Below are positions 8,627 through 19,100 of a stretch of 64,000 nt of DNA, piece after piece (the first letter of the stretch is position 1; each line of letters opens with the position of its first letter). The notes below the pieces were generated by a model that was not told the origin of the DNA, did not search any database, and saw only the letters and a list, made by a program, of their open reading frames with translations. The position numbers and the translations under genes were made by a program. The stretch spans positions 124,001-188,000 of the forward strand of contig JAHRHY010000012.1 in assembly GCA_019671135.1 (NCBI GenBank). The letters run 5' to 3'. This stretch comes from Linnemannia hyalina (Eukaryota; Mortierellomycota; Mortierellomycetes; Mortierellales; Mortierellaceae).

Positions 8627-11600
8627 ATGGTGCCGTCGTCAATCCGTCCGCTCTTCTTTCTCTCTCTCCTCTCTCTTCTTCTTCTCTCTCCCACGCTCGC
8701 CACTCCTTCCTCCTCCTCGTCTTCTTCCGCCGCCTCCTCTGACAACCTCGACAACGACCTCAGTAACAACGACCGTTCGTCTGCCAACTACTCCTACCAG
8801 CCGCCCGCCCTCCAACAGCAACACGCCTTTGCTGTCGATTCGTCCCTCTTAGTCCAGAACTACAACAACCAGTCTGCTACAACCATGTGCAACAAGGCTG
8901 CCTCCAACCCAAACCGTGTGGTCCTCCCCACCAACGTTACCCCCTCCCACTACACTCTCAGCATCGTCCCTGACTTCAAGGAGTTCACCTTTGGCGGACA
9001 GGTCGCCATCGAGTAAGTCCCTTTGCATCCAATTAACCGTTGATCTGAATCTACTTCACGCCATCTCGGTTCATTTATTGCATTTTCATTTTTTTTGGGG
9101 GGTGCTTTTGTACGCGTGGTGTGGCGAAAGTGAATGAAAGAATGTCACAGAGAACATTCACAGCAGACGTGTTAGTGAAGTAGTGTACCGAGATATGTCG
9201 AGTATTTGACATGTATGTCGATGGGCTAGTATGACTTCTACAGCAGGGGGACAGCAGAAAAGAGGTCGAATAGAAGGGGGACGCGTCACTTGTTCAACCT
9301 GGCGCATTTTTTAACGGAGGGGGGAGGGCCACTCATAACAGGAGGAGCGAAACCAGTTCGTTTTCTGGTTTCTGAACTCACACAAGTACGTTGTTGATTT
9401 TAGGGGTTCTCTCTTTTCATGCCATGGTATTGTAAGAAGGAGAGAGCAGGAGAAAGAGGATGGGGGTGGGAGACCATTTGTGAGCACTTTTTTTTTTTTT
9501 TTGTTCCTGACAATGAAGACGAGAAAGAAACGCAACAAAACGAAGAACAAAAGGGCCACAACAAAACAATACCAATAGTATCATCAACAACAGGAATGGC
9601 GAGAAAGACAACAAGTCAAGCATGGATGCAGTTCGGGCAATTGCAATTTCTTTGGAAAGAAGCGGAAGCGAGCACATGTGCACGCTAAAAAGAGAGAGAG
9701 TATGAATGTGCGTCGACTTGCATCAAGGACAAAGCGAAGGAGAATTGTTTTTATTTTCCGTCCTCTTTTTCCCACCCTCTCGCCTTTTCTTCATGTGCAA
9801 GTGGCACAAAAAGGAGAAATGCTGACCATTGACGACAACAACAATAAAACTAACCTGCTATTATTGCCTCTCCCCTTTCCACTTTCCAAGCTTGACCATC
9901 CATGAGGCCACGAAGACTGTCTCTGTCAACACCAAGGACCTCACCCTCAAGACCACTGCCATCGAGATCGACGGCAAGACGTACGTTTTTTCTTGCATTA
10001 TCATATCTCAACAATCTGTTATCTATCGTCACCAACAACCGCTAATATTATGCATAATGTTCTGCTCCATCTTGTGAATTAGCATCGAGCCTGTTTCCTC
10101 CGCACTCGACGAGCACCGCGATACCACCACCTTCACCTTCGACTCTGAGCTCCCCAAGGGTGCTGCCGTCCTCCGCATCTCCTTCGACGGTATCTTGAGT
10201 GACAAAATGGCCGGTTTCTACCGTTCCTCCTACAAGGATGCTGAAGGCAACACCAAGTACATGGGTGTCACCCAGTTCGAGGCCACTGATGCCCGTCGTG
10301 CCTTCCCCTGCTGGGATGAGCCCGCTGCGAAGGCCACTTACACTATCTCCTTGACCGTCCCTACCGAGTTGGTTGCCCTCTCCAACATGCCCGTCGCTTC
10401 CGAGACCCAGGAGGGTGACAAGAAAATCGTTGTCTTTGAGAAGACGCCTATCATGTCGACCTACGTAAGTTTGAGGCACAGGAATCGGAAACAATGCCAG
10501 GGTTTGACATGAAGTACCTGCCATATGATTGTGGCTAGTTATAAGGGCGTGCGTTTGTCTAATGACTCCTTGAACTAACCAGACGAATCCCTTCTTCCAT
10601 AATAGCTGGTTGCTTGGGCTGTCGGAGAGTTCGAGTACATCGAGACCACTACCACCAAGCTGGAGAAGCCCGTCACCTGCCGCGTCTACACCCTTCCCGG
10701 CTTGAAGGAGCAGGGTCGCTTCGCCCTCGAGATCACCCCCAAGGTCCTCGAGTACTTCTCCGAAATCTTTGGAACCGCATACCCCCTCCCCAAGTTGGAC
10801 CACCTCGCCGTCCCTGACTTTGACGCTGGCGCCATGGAGAACTGGGGTCTTGTCACCTACCGCACCGTTGCCCTTCTCTTTGACGAGAAGACCTCTGACT
10901 TGCGCTTCAAGGAGCAGGTCGCCGTCACCGTTGCCCACGAGATTGCCCATCAGTGGTTCGGAAACTTGGTTACCATGGAGTGGTGGGACCACCTCTGGCT
11001 CAACGAGGGATTCGCCACCTGGGTTGGTACTTTGGCCGTCGATCACCTCTTCCCCAAGTGGGACACCTGGTCCACCTTCGTCGTCGACGATATGCAGCGC
11101 GGTGTCAGCTTGGATTCGCTTCGCAGCTCTCACCCTATTGAGGTTCCCGTCGCCGATCCCCATGAGATTCACCAGATTTTCGATGCTATCTCCTACTCCA
11201 AGGGAGCTTCGGTTATTCGCATGTTGAGCAACTGGTTGACGGTCGATGTCTTCCTCGCCGGAATCCGTCGCTATCTCAAGAAGCACGAGTACGAGAACGC
11301 CACCACCGATGATCTCTGGAATGCCCTCTCTGAGGAGTCCAAGGTCGATGTCCGTGAGTTCATGAACACCTGGACCCGTGTGATTGGTGTTCCAATCCTG
11401 GACGTCACCGAGGCCGACGGCATTGTCACTGTTGAGCAGCACCGCTTCTTGTCGACTAACGACGTTAAGCCCGAGGAGGATGAGACCGTCTGGTGGGTAC
11501 CCTTGGGTGTCTACCCTAAGCCCGCCTCGATTGCCGACCCCAACCAGACCCTCAAGTCGCGCTCCTTGTCCTTTGAGGCTCCCGAGGGCCCTTACTTGCT

Positions 11601-12621
11601 GAACAAGGACTACAGCGGTGTCTTCCGTACCAACTACCCCCCTAGCGCCATTGGGCGCATTGGAAAGGCCATCCTCGACGGATCGGACTTGGTCGGCTTG
11701 AGCGACCGTGCCGGTCTTGTTGCCGATATTGCCTCCTTGTCTAAGTCTGGCCACACAGCCACCAGTAACTTTTTGGATCTCGTCCAGTACTACAAGAACG
11801 AGGATACCTACGTCGTCTGGGAGCTCTTGGCTGGCCGTGTTGGCGAGATTGCTTCGATCTTTGCCGAAAATGAGCGCATCAACCAGGGCATCAAGCACTT
11901 CCAGCGTAACTTGGTTGACCGCATGGTCCAGAAGCTCGGATGGGAGTTCCCCGAGGGCGAGGACTACCTGACCAGCCGTCTCCGCAACGTTATCTTACGC
12001 TCCGCCGGTCGTGCCGGTCACGAGGCCACGGTTGCTGAGGCCAAGCGTCGCTTCGCCCTCTTTGTCTCTGACCCCGCCCACGACTCGATCTTGCACCCCT
12101 CGATCCGTCAGACTGCCTTTGAGATTGTCTTGTCCCAGGGTGGCGAAGAGGAGTTCCGCAACGTCCTCAAGTACTTCCATGCCGCCCCCAAGCAGGATCA
12201 GCAAGTCATTGCCCTCTTGGCTCTTGGATACGTCCAGCAGCCTGAGTTGATTGCCGAGGTCCAGGCCTTGGCCATCTCGGAGCACGTCCGTCCCCAGGAT
12301 ATCTTCTATGTCCTTGCCGGTCTCTCCTCCAACCATGCCTCCCGCCGTCCTACCTGGGAGTGGGTCAAGAACAACTGGAACACCCTCTCCAACCGCTACA
12401 AGGGCTCGATGTCGATGTTGGGCTCGTGCGTCAAGTTCCCTCTTTCGCAGTCGTCTGATGCTGCCTTGATCAAGGAAGTCAAGGAGTTCTTCGCCGACAA
12501 GGATACCAAGGACTTCCAGCGTGCTCTTGACCAGGCCATTGAGGGCTTGGATGTCAACTCTGCCTGGGTTGCTCGTGAGCAGGAGGGTCTCTCTGAGTGG
12601 TTGTCTGCCAACAGCTACTAA
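8627..12621 (+). CDS. M1-family zinc aminopeptidase with signal peptide
   Basis: This is a zinc metallopeptidase (gluzincin, M1/puromycin-sensitive or Ape2 type) that removes N-terminal residues from peptides. Exons are 8627-9012, 9891-9980, 10083-10464 and 10606-12621; phases add up to 957 residues. The N-terminus MVPSSIRPLFFLSLLSLLLL is a clear hydrophobic signal sequence, followed by a Ser/Asn/Gln-rich linker of about 60 residues, so secretion or ER entry is likely. Yeast Aap1-type enzymes lack this. The catalytic core is complete: GAMEN exopeptidase motif at residues about 361-365, HEIAH zinc site at 397-401, and the third ligand Glu in NEGFA at about 420. An ERAP1_C-like helical domain forms the C-terminal half. 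Intron 1 is long (878 bases). AATAAA lies at 12720. Codon use is strongly biased towards C-ending codons, suggesting high expression. Confidence 0.95.
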
Positions 12622-12788
12622 ACAAATAGCACTTTTCCATCGCGAAAAAGTTTTTCACACACATTATTCGATACCTTTCTTTCGTCATTCACCATTCCAC
12701 CTTGTACACATATCCTTCAAATAAATTCGACATGTTATTTTACCGTCGTTTCCTTTTATTGTAACTGCTGCTGTGTTGTTCAAATACC

Positions 12789-14795
12789 CTAATACTTTAC
12801 TTTTGGACGCAAGGTAGCATGTCTGACATCGACTCGTAGTTCGCGCATAAACTCACGCAGCTTCGTCCGCTCAGGATCCTCAGCAATGCCAGGAATGTCG
12901 TCCTCATGCAGTCCCCGTAGTACCTTGAGCTTGGGCCAGGCGGTCGTCATCCACGACAACTCTTGTTTTCCGATGCGATGGTTGACGCCTTCGAATCCAA
13001 AGATCTCCAGTCGGGTGAGGCTTGAGAGACGGTCGAGGCCAGTTGCCAAGGTCAGCTCCAGAGAGTCCAAGGTAGGCTCGCCTTCAATCTTGACCGTCCA
13101 GTTCGGTTCCGACTCTTGTTTGCGTTGTGCGGCCCCGAGGTCGCGGTGTTTGAAGAGGTCGTCGTATTCGTAGCCGATGTCGCGGTATTCGTAGCCCAGG
13201 TCAAGGACTGTCAGGTTGGTCAGACCTGCAAGATGGTCCATCACCTGAAGTTGCACATCCAGAGAGTGCTGCTTCTTTTTGGACAATGCTGTGCGGGCCA
13301 CGTTATTCCTGCTGCTGTCGCTGTCGCTTTTGCTGTTGCTGTCGTTGAGTTGTGATTCTTCATCTGCGGAGTCGAGGAATTCCTGTTCGGCAATGGTGAG
13401 GCGTGGGATGTCAATGATCTGACAACGGAAGGTTTCCAGGTCTCGGCAGGCCCATGGGTACTTGAGCATATAGCTCGCCTCGAGGGTATGATGAATGCCG
13501 TCAAAGACCTTTAGGGTGGCGCACTCTCGAAGCAGGATACCCACGGTATTGACCACTGGTTTTCGATTTGTATTGTCCCGATATATTGTCGTGCCACAGT
13601 CGATCTGCTTAACAACTTCCAGTTTCCGACAGTGAGCTCCAAGCGCTCTGGCGGTTGCTGGGTAGAGCTGGGGGAGAGAGATCTCGGTGAGGTGTGGGAT
13701 CCATGGGATGATGAGGTTTGCGATATGCTCGTCGTCTTTGGCAAGGACGTTGTGGAAACGAAGGGTCTTGAGGCGGCTGGGGGTGTTCTTGAGGATGATA
13801 AGACCTTCGAGGGGTGGGATGTTGGAGGAAGCCCTGAAAGAGTCCATCCGCAGGGTCTCGAGGTTAGGGAGATACTTGAGGAGGGTGAAGAACGCCCGTG
13901 TGGTGACTGACTCCCAGATTTCCAAGTAGATGAGCTGGTTGAACGAACGGGTGAGACTGTTGTCGTGCTGTAGAAATCTAAACCGGGTTCGGTAACTGAG
14001 AAGACCTGGGAGTCTTTCCAGAAGGATGTTGGAGTTGAGGGGAAGCATGTCGTTCTCAAAGTTGACGAGGTTGACGAGCGAAGCCAGGGTGTCGAAGATA
14101 AAGTCGACATTGGTTATGAGGCAGAGCCAGTAGAGACTGACATCAAGTCGTAATGAGAAGAGCGACTGGGTGTTTTGTCGGACGAGGAGCCAAAAGTGCT
14201 GGACGGTGGCCCAATCCTGCTCCTGCCGAGCAACTGTCCGGTACTGTGCCTGGTGAGGTTCCAGAATACCCTCAAAGATGGGCGAGAGTAATGGGCCGAT
14301 GGCTGCCACGCGATGTCGATCTGGGGCTGGTCCTTCATAACGGAGAACTGACACTCCGTTTGCTCCGGCGTTGCTGCCACTGTTATTGTTGTTCCCATCG
14401 ATGTTGTCGTCCCGAGTCATGGAAGCCGAAAGGTCACCGATCCGAAGACTCTCCAGATGGTTACAAGTGCCACTCGTGTTGGCGACCTCAATGATGATGC
14501 CCCATTGAGAGGTAAGTTCATGGATATGGTGTCCGTATTTTGCAAAGATGGCACGGATCCAGTCTGCGTCCTTGTCTCCCTGTGTCTCTGGGTTCTTGTG
14601 GTTCCTGAGGATGGTGGGCCAAGAGTGCTCGCTGTCGTCGATGGATCTCCAGAGCCATGGGGTCAGGAGGTGGTTCCAGAGATGGCAGACTTGGATGCAC
14701 GTGAAGAGGTCTGGAGCCTTGAGGTAGGGTCCTAGCAGCACAACGATTTCTGGCAGTCGAACGACGTCTTCTGGACAAGGCTGGTTGTTGAACAT
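12789..14795 (-). CDS. F-box/LRR-like protein
   Basis: Single-exon, 668 residues, ATG at 14795. The N-terminus (residues about 12-55) is an F-box-like helical motif (RLPEIVVLLGPYL...DLFTCIQVCHLWN) followed by a conserved LWRSIDDSEHSWP block. F-box proteins bind Skp1 and recruit substrates to SCF ubiquitin ligases. The middle is a series of leucine-rich repeats (LETLRMDS, LKTLRFHNV, LTVLDLGYEYR). The family-specific C-terminal block reads FGFEGVNHRIGKQELSWM followed by a tryptophan-proline-lysine-leucine motif and RVDVRH. Its 3' end faces the aminopeptidase gene 168 bases away. No lesion is seen. The substrate is unknown. Confidence 0.85.
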   Translation of the reverse strand: MFNNQPCPEDVVRLPEIVVLLGPYLKAPDLFTCIQVCHLWNHLLTPWLWRSIDDSEHSWPTILRNHKNPETQGDKDADWIRAIFAKYGHHIHELTSQWGIIIEVANTSGTCNHLESLRIGDLSASMTRDDNIDGNNNNSGSNAGANGVSVLRYEGPAPDRHRVAAIGPLLSPIFEGILEPHQAQYRTVARQEQDWATVQHFWLLVRQNTQSLFSLRLDVSLYWLCLITNVDFIFDTLASLVNLVNFENDMLPLNSNILLERLPGLLSYRTRFRFLQHDNSLTRSFNQLIYLEIWESVTTRAFFTLLKYLPNLETLRMDSFRASSNIPPLEGLIILKNTPSRLKTLRFHNVLAKDDEHIANLIIPWIPHLTEISLPQLYPATARALGAHCRKLEVVKQIDCGTTIYRDNTNRKPVVNTVGILLRECATLKVFDGIHHTLEASYMLKYPWACRDLETFRCQIIDIPRLTIAEQEFLDSADEESQLNDSNSKSDSDSSRNNVARTALSKKKQHSLDVQLQVMDHLAGLTNLTVLDLGYEYRDIGYEYDDLFKHRDLGAAQRKQESEPNWTVKIEGEPTLDSLELTLATGLDRLSSLTRLEIFGFEGVNHRIGKQELSWMTTAWPKLKVLRGLHEDDIPGIAEDPERTKLREFMRELRVDVRHATLRPKVKY

Positions 14796-15294
14796 TAAGC
14801 GAATTTTTTTTCAGTTAGTGAGAGAGGGAGGAGTGCTATAGATGTATGGGCGGGAGGTAAGGAAATTGAAGGGAAGAGAAGAAAAAAGAAAAGGAAAAAA
14901 GAAAAAGAAAAAAAAATTCTTCCCACCGCTTTTAAGTCAAAAACGACACAAACAAAAAGTAGGAAGGGTTCGTGAACAGAGAGAAAAAAGGGGCCTAGAC
15001 ACGACCTTGTGGGCTGTTGGTTGGCAGGTTGCTTAATTGCGTTTACAAAAGAAAAGGACCCTTTCTAGCCTTGGCATAGGTACGTCATTTTGTCCCTGCA
15101 AAGTCCACGGCGTCCGACAGGCAAGGAGCACATCACAACAGCCTTTTCCCCAGAAGACAAAAAATGAATGCGCCTCCAGGTTTTGAGTTTGGTGGCGAAA
15201 CATTGACACAAAAAGGGAGACGGGTGGCTTTTGTCGATCCCACCCTTTTTTCAGCTCTCTGCCTCCTTCCTCTTCTCCCTGCCCGCTGTCATCC
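14796..15294. other. intergenic between divergent F-box loci
   Basis: This is a shared upstream interval of about 500 bases. It contains a purine-rich A/G run (about 14870-14925). No gene is recognised. Confidence 0.4.
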
Positions 15295-16970
15295 ATGTCG
15301 CTTCAACCTCATCACTCTGCGCTCGATGTCCCCTAAATCTTGTACACCGTCGGCTCCTTCATGGCCCACGAATTATTAGCTTCTTGCCTGCTGGTCTCCC
15401 GTTACTTTCATCAGGCCCTCGAACCTATCTTCTTCAGCCACCTCTACCTCGTCTACGACAAGACCCGTCGGCCCTCTCCTGCACTCATCCAGTCCCAGTA
15501 TCTCCACCGTATCCGTCACCTCTTCACGATCAACTTCATCTCGGTCGACTATCTCCTGCTCGACTTTCGAAACTTGACCTCAATCAGTCTGAAGGGCTTT
15601 GTCTATCGTGGTAGCTACGACTACGACGAGGATGACGAGGTTTCAGATCCTGATCAAGTTGGCAGTGCTGACGAGATCATGGTTGCCCTTCGGAAGTTGA
15701 TATACAACAACCCTGGCTTACGAAGATGGACGATTCACGAGCTCGTTCCGCAATTAACGCATGTAGTATGGGTAGCCCTTGCTTGCTCGACAGAATCACA
15801 GAGCGAGCAACAAGAACATATCAGGACAGCAGCAACCGCAACAAACGCAAACCTTACTGAGCCGCGAGTGGACGTGCTCGACATCACATTCACCACCATC
15901 AACCACAAGTCCGTCCCTTTTTTTCTTGCCGCCTGCCGAGCGACCAAGACGCTCCGACTTTCAAGCTGCACAGTCCAGGGGCTCTGGGATAGTCATACCC
16001 GCCTACTCTGCAATACACTAACCCCCCCCCCCCCCCATGCAGATGCATCTTATTTTCCGCAGAGTGTAGAGTTTGCGGATATCATAGGACTCTCCGTCCT
16101 GGCACAACTCGAGTTTCTTGCGCGATGCCCCAACGTCCAAAAGATCCATTGGCAATCAACCACACGACGCAGCCAGTATGTGAAACACTATCGACTGCTG
16201 GAACAGGATAATGTCATTTCTGTGAACCAACCCCTGCCAAGCACAGACGACATTCGCCGATTCATCCAACCCGGGACATGGATGCATCTCCGGTCGTTGG
16301 TCGTGTCGGGGGTATACAGCCCATACTATGGCAAAGCGCTCGAGTTTATTCAGGACGAAGGGTTTGCCCACATACTCGAGTCAATCCCCACACAGCACCT
16401 TATGGAACTGGACTGCAGTGGCACCGCCTTTGAACCGTTGGGGCTAGAGGCATTGAAGAGGCACTGCGATGTTTTGAGGCTACTGGTGATCAAACGGTCA
16501 TCAAGCTTCACAAGCGCCTTAGTTCAAGAGGCCTTGGAGTCGTTCCCAAAGCTGACGTCCTTGCCAGTGGATCATCTGTCGGTTGAAGATGTTGAGCGCG
16601 GCAGACCTTGGGCATGCCTGAACTTGAGGGTGCTCATAGCGCAGTTCGATATGAGTGGAGCAGTCGATGTGGAGGACGACCAGAGGCGTCACCGATTGCT
16701 GTTTGACAGGATTTCGACGTTGGCTGGACTAGAACGGTTGACTATTACTGGTCGGTGTTGTCATGGCTCCAAGGCCTCAATTCCGCATCTCTCATGAACT
16801 CGACGCTCTCTCTTGTTTGAAGAACCTTTACTATTTGAATGTTTCTGACACGAAGTAGAGGCTGGAGTTGTCAGATGTCCGTTGGATCATTGATAACTGG
16901 CTAAAGCTTTGTATTGTTGAAGGAAGTCTTTATCATGACGACTGGGATCAGAACCGTCTTCTGCAGGAGC
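15295..16970 (+). pseudogene. F-box/LRR-like gene with early nonsense codon and broken C-terminus
   Basis: The expected start is ATG 15295 (MSLQPHHSALDVP), but codon 14 is TAA (15334-15336). Family members have Glu at this place (the P-E-I/L of the F-box), so a single G-to-T change in GAA is the simplest explanation. Translation could only restart at ATG 15361 inside the F-box. From there the frame is open to 16797 (C-terminal LRR-like sequence). A C15 run (16022-16036) sits within it without breaking the frame. After 16797, family-like sequence continues in another frame (ELDALSCLKNLYYLNV, then DVRWIIDNW) with another in-frame TAG near 16857. I judge it a recent pseudogene. A shortened product from 15361 cannot be excluded. 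Confidence 0.7.
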
Positions 16971-17055
16971 TCTCAGGCCAGCACAACATTACTATAAAAA
17001 ATCATGGATAAATAATAAAGCGATTTTCTTTTATGTACACCATCAATTGGTTTTA

Positions 17056-18858
17056 TTATTTTCCGCCTTGTTGTTGGATGTCGGGTCTGATCTGTTGCAT
17101 GTACGCTCGCAGCTCCGTTTTGCGCGTTTCAAACCTGGAAGTCAACACACTGGTCTGTCGTAATCCACGCATCGCCCTGAGACGAGGCCAGCTTTTGACA
17201 ATCCAGTCGAGCTCCGGTTTATCGATCTCGTGGTTGCATCCTTCAAACCCAAACATCTCCAAGTCTTTAAGCGCTGCAAGCTGACCCAGTCCGCTAGCCA
17301 AAGTCAACTCAAGCGTGTCCGAGAAATGGTCGACGTACAAATGATCCTCATCAGGTCGTTGTCGATTGTCTTTCGGCCGCTTGGATGCCAACTCCAGAAC
17401 TTTGAGGTGTGTCAAATTGGCAAGTCGCGCAAGGATACGCTGTTGTTGTCCCATGGTTTCCCTGTCCGTCTTTAGCGCGTTCCGATCCTGCTCCGTAAGA
17501 AAAACGTTCCTGGACGATCCCGACACGGACAGGTCGTTCAAGATTTTCATATCCTGTGTTGAGAGCCGAGAGACACCCGTGATCATACAACGCAGTGCCT
17601 CGAGCTTCTCGCAGACCCAGGGTGGACTGGCCAAGAGCGATTCTGCGCGGAGTTGACTCTGGTAGACGTCGAGGACCTTGAGTTTCGGACACCCCTGGAG
17701 CAAGATGAGAGCAGTATCGGTAGTTGGTCCGGCGAGGAAGACGTCCTCGTTTTCGAGTTGACGAAAGGTCTCTAGCTCCCTACAATACGTCACAATAATG
17801 TGAGCTATATATTCACAAAGTCTTTTCAAGGTAATGTGCCTGAGATGCGGAAGATAGGAAAACACGAGCCTGGTAGGGTTGTCGATCCAGGAATCGAGCG
17901 TAAAGCGGATCTCCGAGAGTTGAAATGAGACGTTGTTGTTATTATCCTGGACGGCGATCGGTTGCTGCTGCTGGTGGTGCGTAACTAGCCGTTCAAGGCA
18001 GAGGCAGTTGAGGTTGGGGAACTTGGTCAAGTAATGTCGAAAAGTCAACGGATCCATTCTCGTTGATACGTCGAAAAAGCGTACGTTGTTGAAAACAACT
18101 GAGGATGTGTCCCGTTTGGGGCATCCAGTGATCGACCGGAGACTGGGTATCTGTTGAAGAACCACGTCGGCGTCCATCGGGTACATGGTGTTAGACAGCT
18201 TTTCTAGGTTCTGCAGACCAGAGAGAATCTTGTCCAGGAGGTCGAGCGAGGGGAGTGTGCATAGGGTGCTGAGTGATTTGTCCAGTCGAACGGACCGAAG
18301 TGTTGACGAGTTGAGGTAGAGAAGCATCCAGAATCGCCTGGCCGTCGTCACATCTCTGTCCTTGGCCGCTTCTGATCTCCAGCCTCTTGACGATTGTACT
18401 CCGATCGCGTTTTCAACTATTGTTGGTATAACGGTCTTTGTCGACTCCAGGCACCATCCAGACCCGCTTTCCTTTGCCACTGCTCTCAGTTCCTCAGCAA
18501 AATCGAACGACTGCAAGGACACTAATCGCGTGCAGCCACCACATTCGCTCGCTACAAGAACGGTATAGTACCGTCGAACTCGGAGAGTGCGGATATGGTG
18601 CCCATACTTGGAAAAGAGGGCGTCCACCCAGGCCTTTTGTCGTCGTCCTGTATCAGTCTCCGAGTACAGTGCCAACATGATTCTGGGCCAATTGTACAAG
18701 CTGTCGTCAAACGTTTCCCAGAGTAGGGGTGAGAGGGTGTGGTGCCAGAGCCGACAGGTGAGGGAGCAACGGGCAAGATCTGGCAGATTGAGGTGGCGTC
18801 CTATGAGTTCGAGGAGTTCTGGCACCGAGGCCAGGCTGGGGCCGGATCCTTTGGGCAT
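17056..18858 (-). CDS. F-box/LRR-like protein
   Basis: Single exon of 600 residues, ATG at 18858. The F-box-like N-terminus reads VPELLELIGRHLNLPDLARC with the downstream CRLWHHTLSPLLW element. The block after it (YNWPRIM...FSKYGHHIRTLRV) is shared with the neighbours. Leucine-rich repeats follow, then the family C-terminal signature FGFEGCNHEIDKPELDWI and RPDIQQQ. It is arranged head-to-head with the next F-box gene, with 242 bases between start codons, so a shared promoter is likely. Its 3' end overlaps no neighbour but lies within 100 bases of the preceding pseudogene's tail. Role: presumed SCF substrate adaptor; substrate unknown. Confidence 0.85.
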   Translation of the reverse strand: MPKGSGPSLASVPELLELIGRHLNLPDLARCSLTCRLWHHTLSPLLWETFDDSLYNWPRIMLALYSETDTGRRQKAWVDALFSKYGHHIRTLRVRRYYTVLVASECGGCTRLVSLQSFDFAEELRAVAKESGSGWCLESTKTVIPTIVENAIGVQSSRGWRSEAAKDRDVTTARRFWMLLYLNSSTLRSVRLDKSLSTLCTLPSLDLLDKILSGLQNLEKLSNTMYPMDADVVLQQIPSLRSITGCPKRDTSSVVFNNVRFFDVSTRMDPLTFRHYLTKFPNLNCLCLERLVTHHQQQQPIAVQDNNNNVSFQLSEIRFTLDSWIDNPTRLVFSYLPHLRHITLKRLCEYIAHIIVTYCRELETFRQLENEDVFLAGPTTDTALILLQGCPKLKVLDVYQSQLRAESLLASPPWVCEKLEALRCMITGVSRLSTQDMKILNDLSVSGSSRNVFLTEQDRNALKTDRETMGQQQRILARLANLTHLKVLELASKRPKDNRQRPDEDHLYVDHFSDTLELTLASGLGQLAALKDLEMFGFEGCNHEIDKPELDWIVKSWPRLRAMRGLRQTSVLTSRFETRKTELRAYMQQIRPDIQQQGGK

Positions 18859-19100
18859 CGCTGACTCTTGTTGGGAACAGGTCTGTGAGGTTGTTTGTGC
18901 AAAAAAAAGAGAAATGCACTAACATCAGCTAGGCGCGAATAAATGAGAGCAGTGCCTGGCCTTGACCTTCCCGTCGACTCTTGAGAGTTGCATACCGCTT
19001 TGTTTATTTCGTGTCGTTTTCCAATCCTCTTTTTTTTTTGTTTCTTTCCTTTCGTCTTTGTTTTTTTCACACGCACTCATATCTCCCACCAGCAACAAAA
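18859..19100. promoter_or_regulatory. putative bidirectional promoter of two divergent F-box genes
   Basis: The gap between opposite start codons is 242 bases, too short for two independent fungal promoters of normal size. It contains pyrimidine-rich tracts (T9 near 19030) on the side of the plus-strand gene. No specific factor site is identified. Confidence 0.45.

Noticed and set aside
10048..11898. 616-codon antisense frame across the aminopeptidase
   Set aside because: Explained by strong codon bias of the sense gene, which removes stops from the opposite strand.
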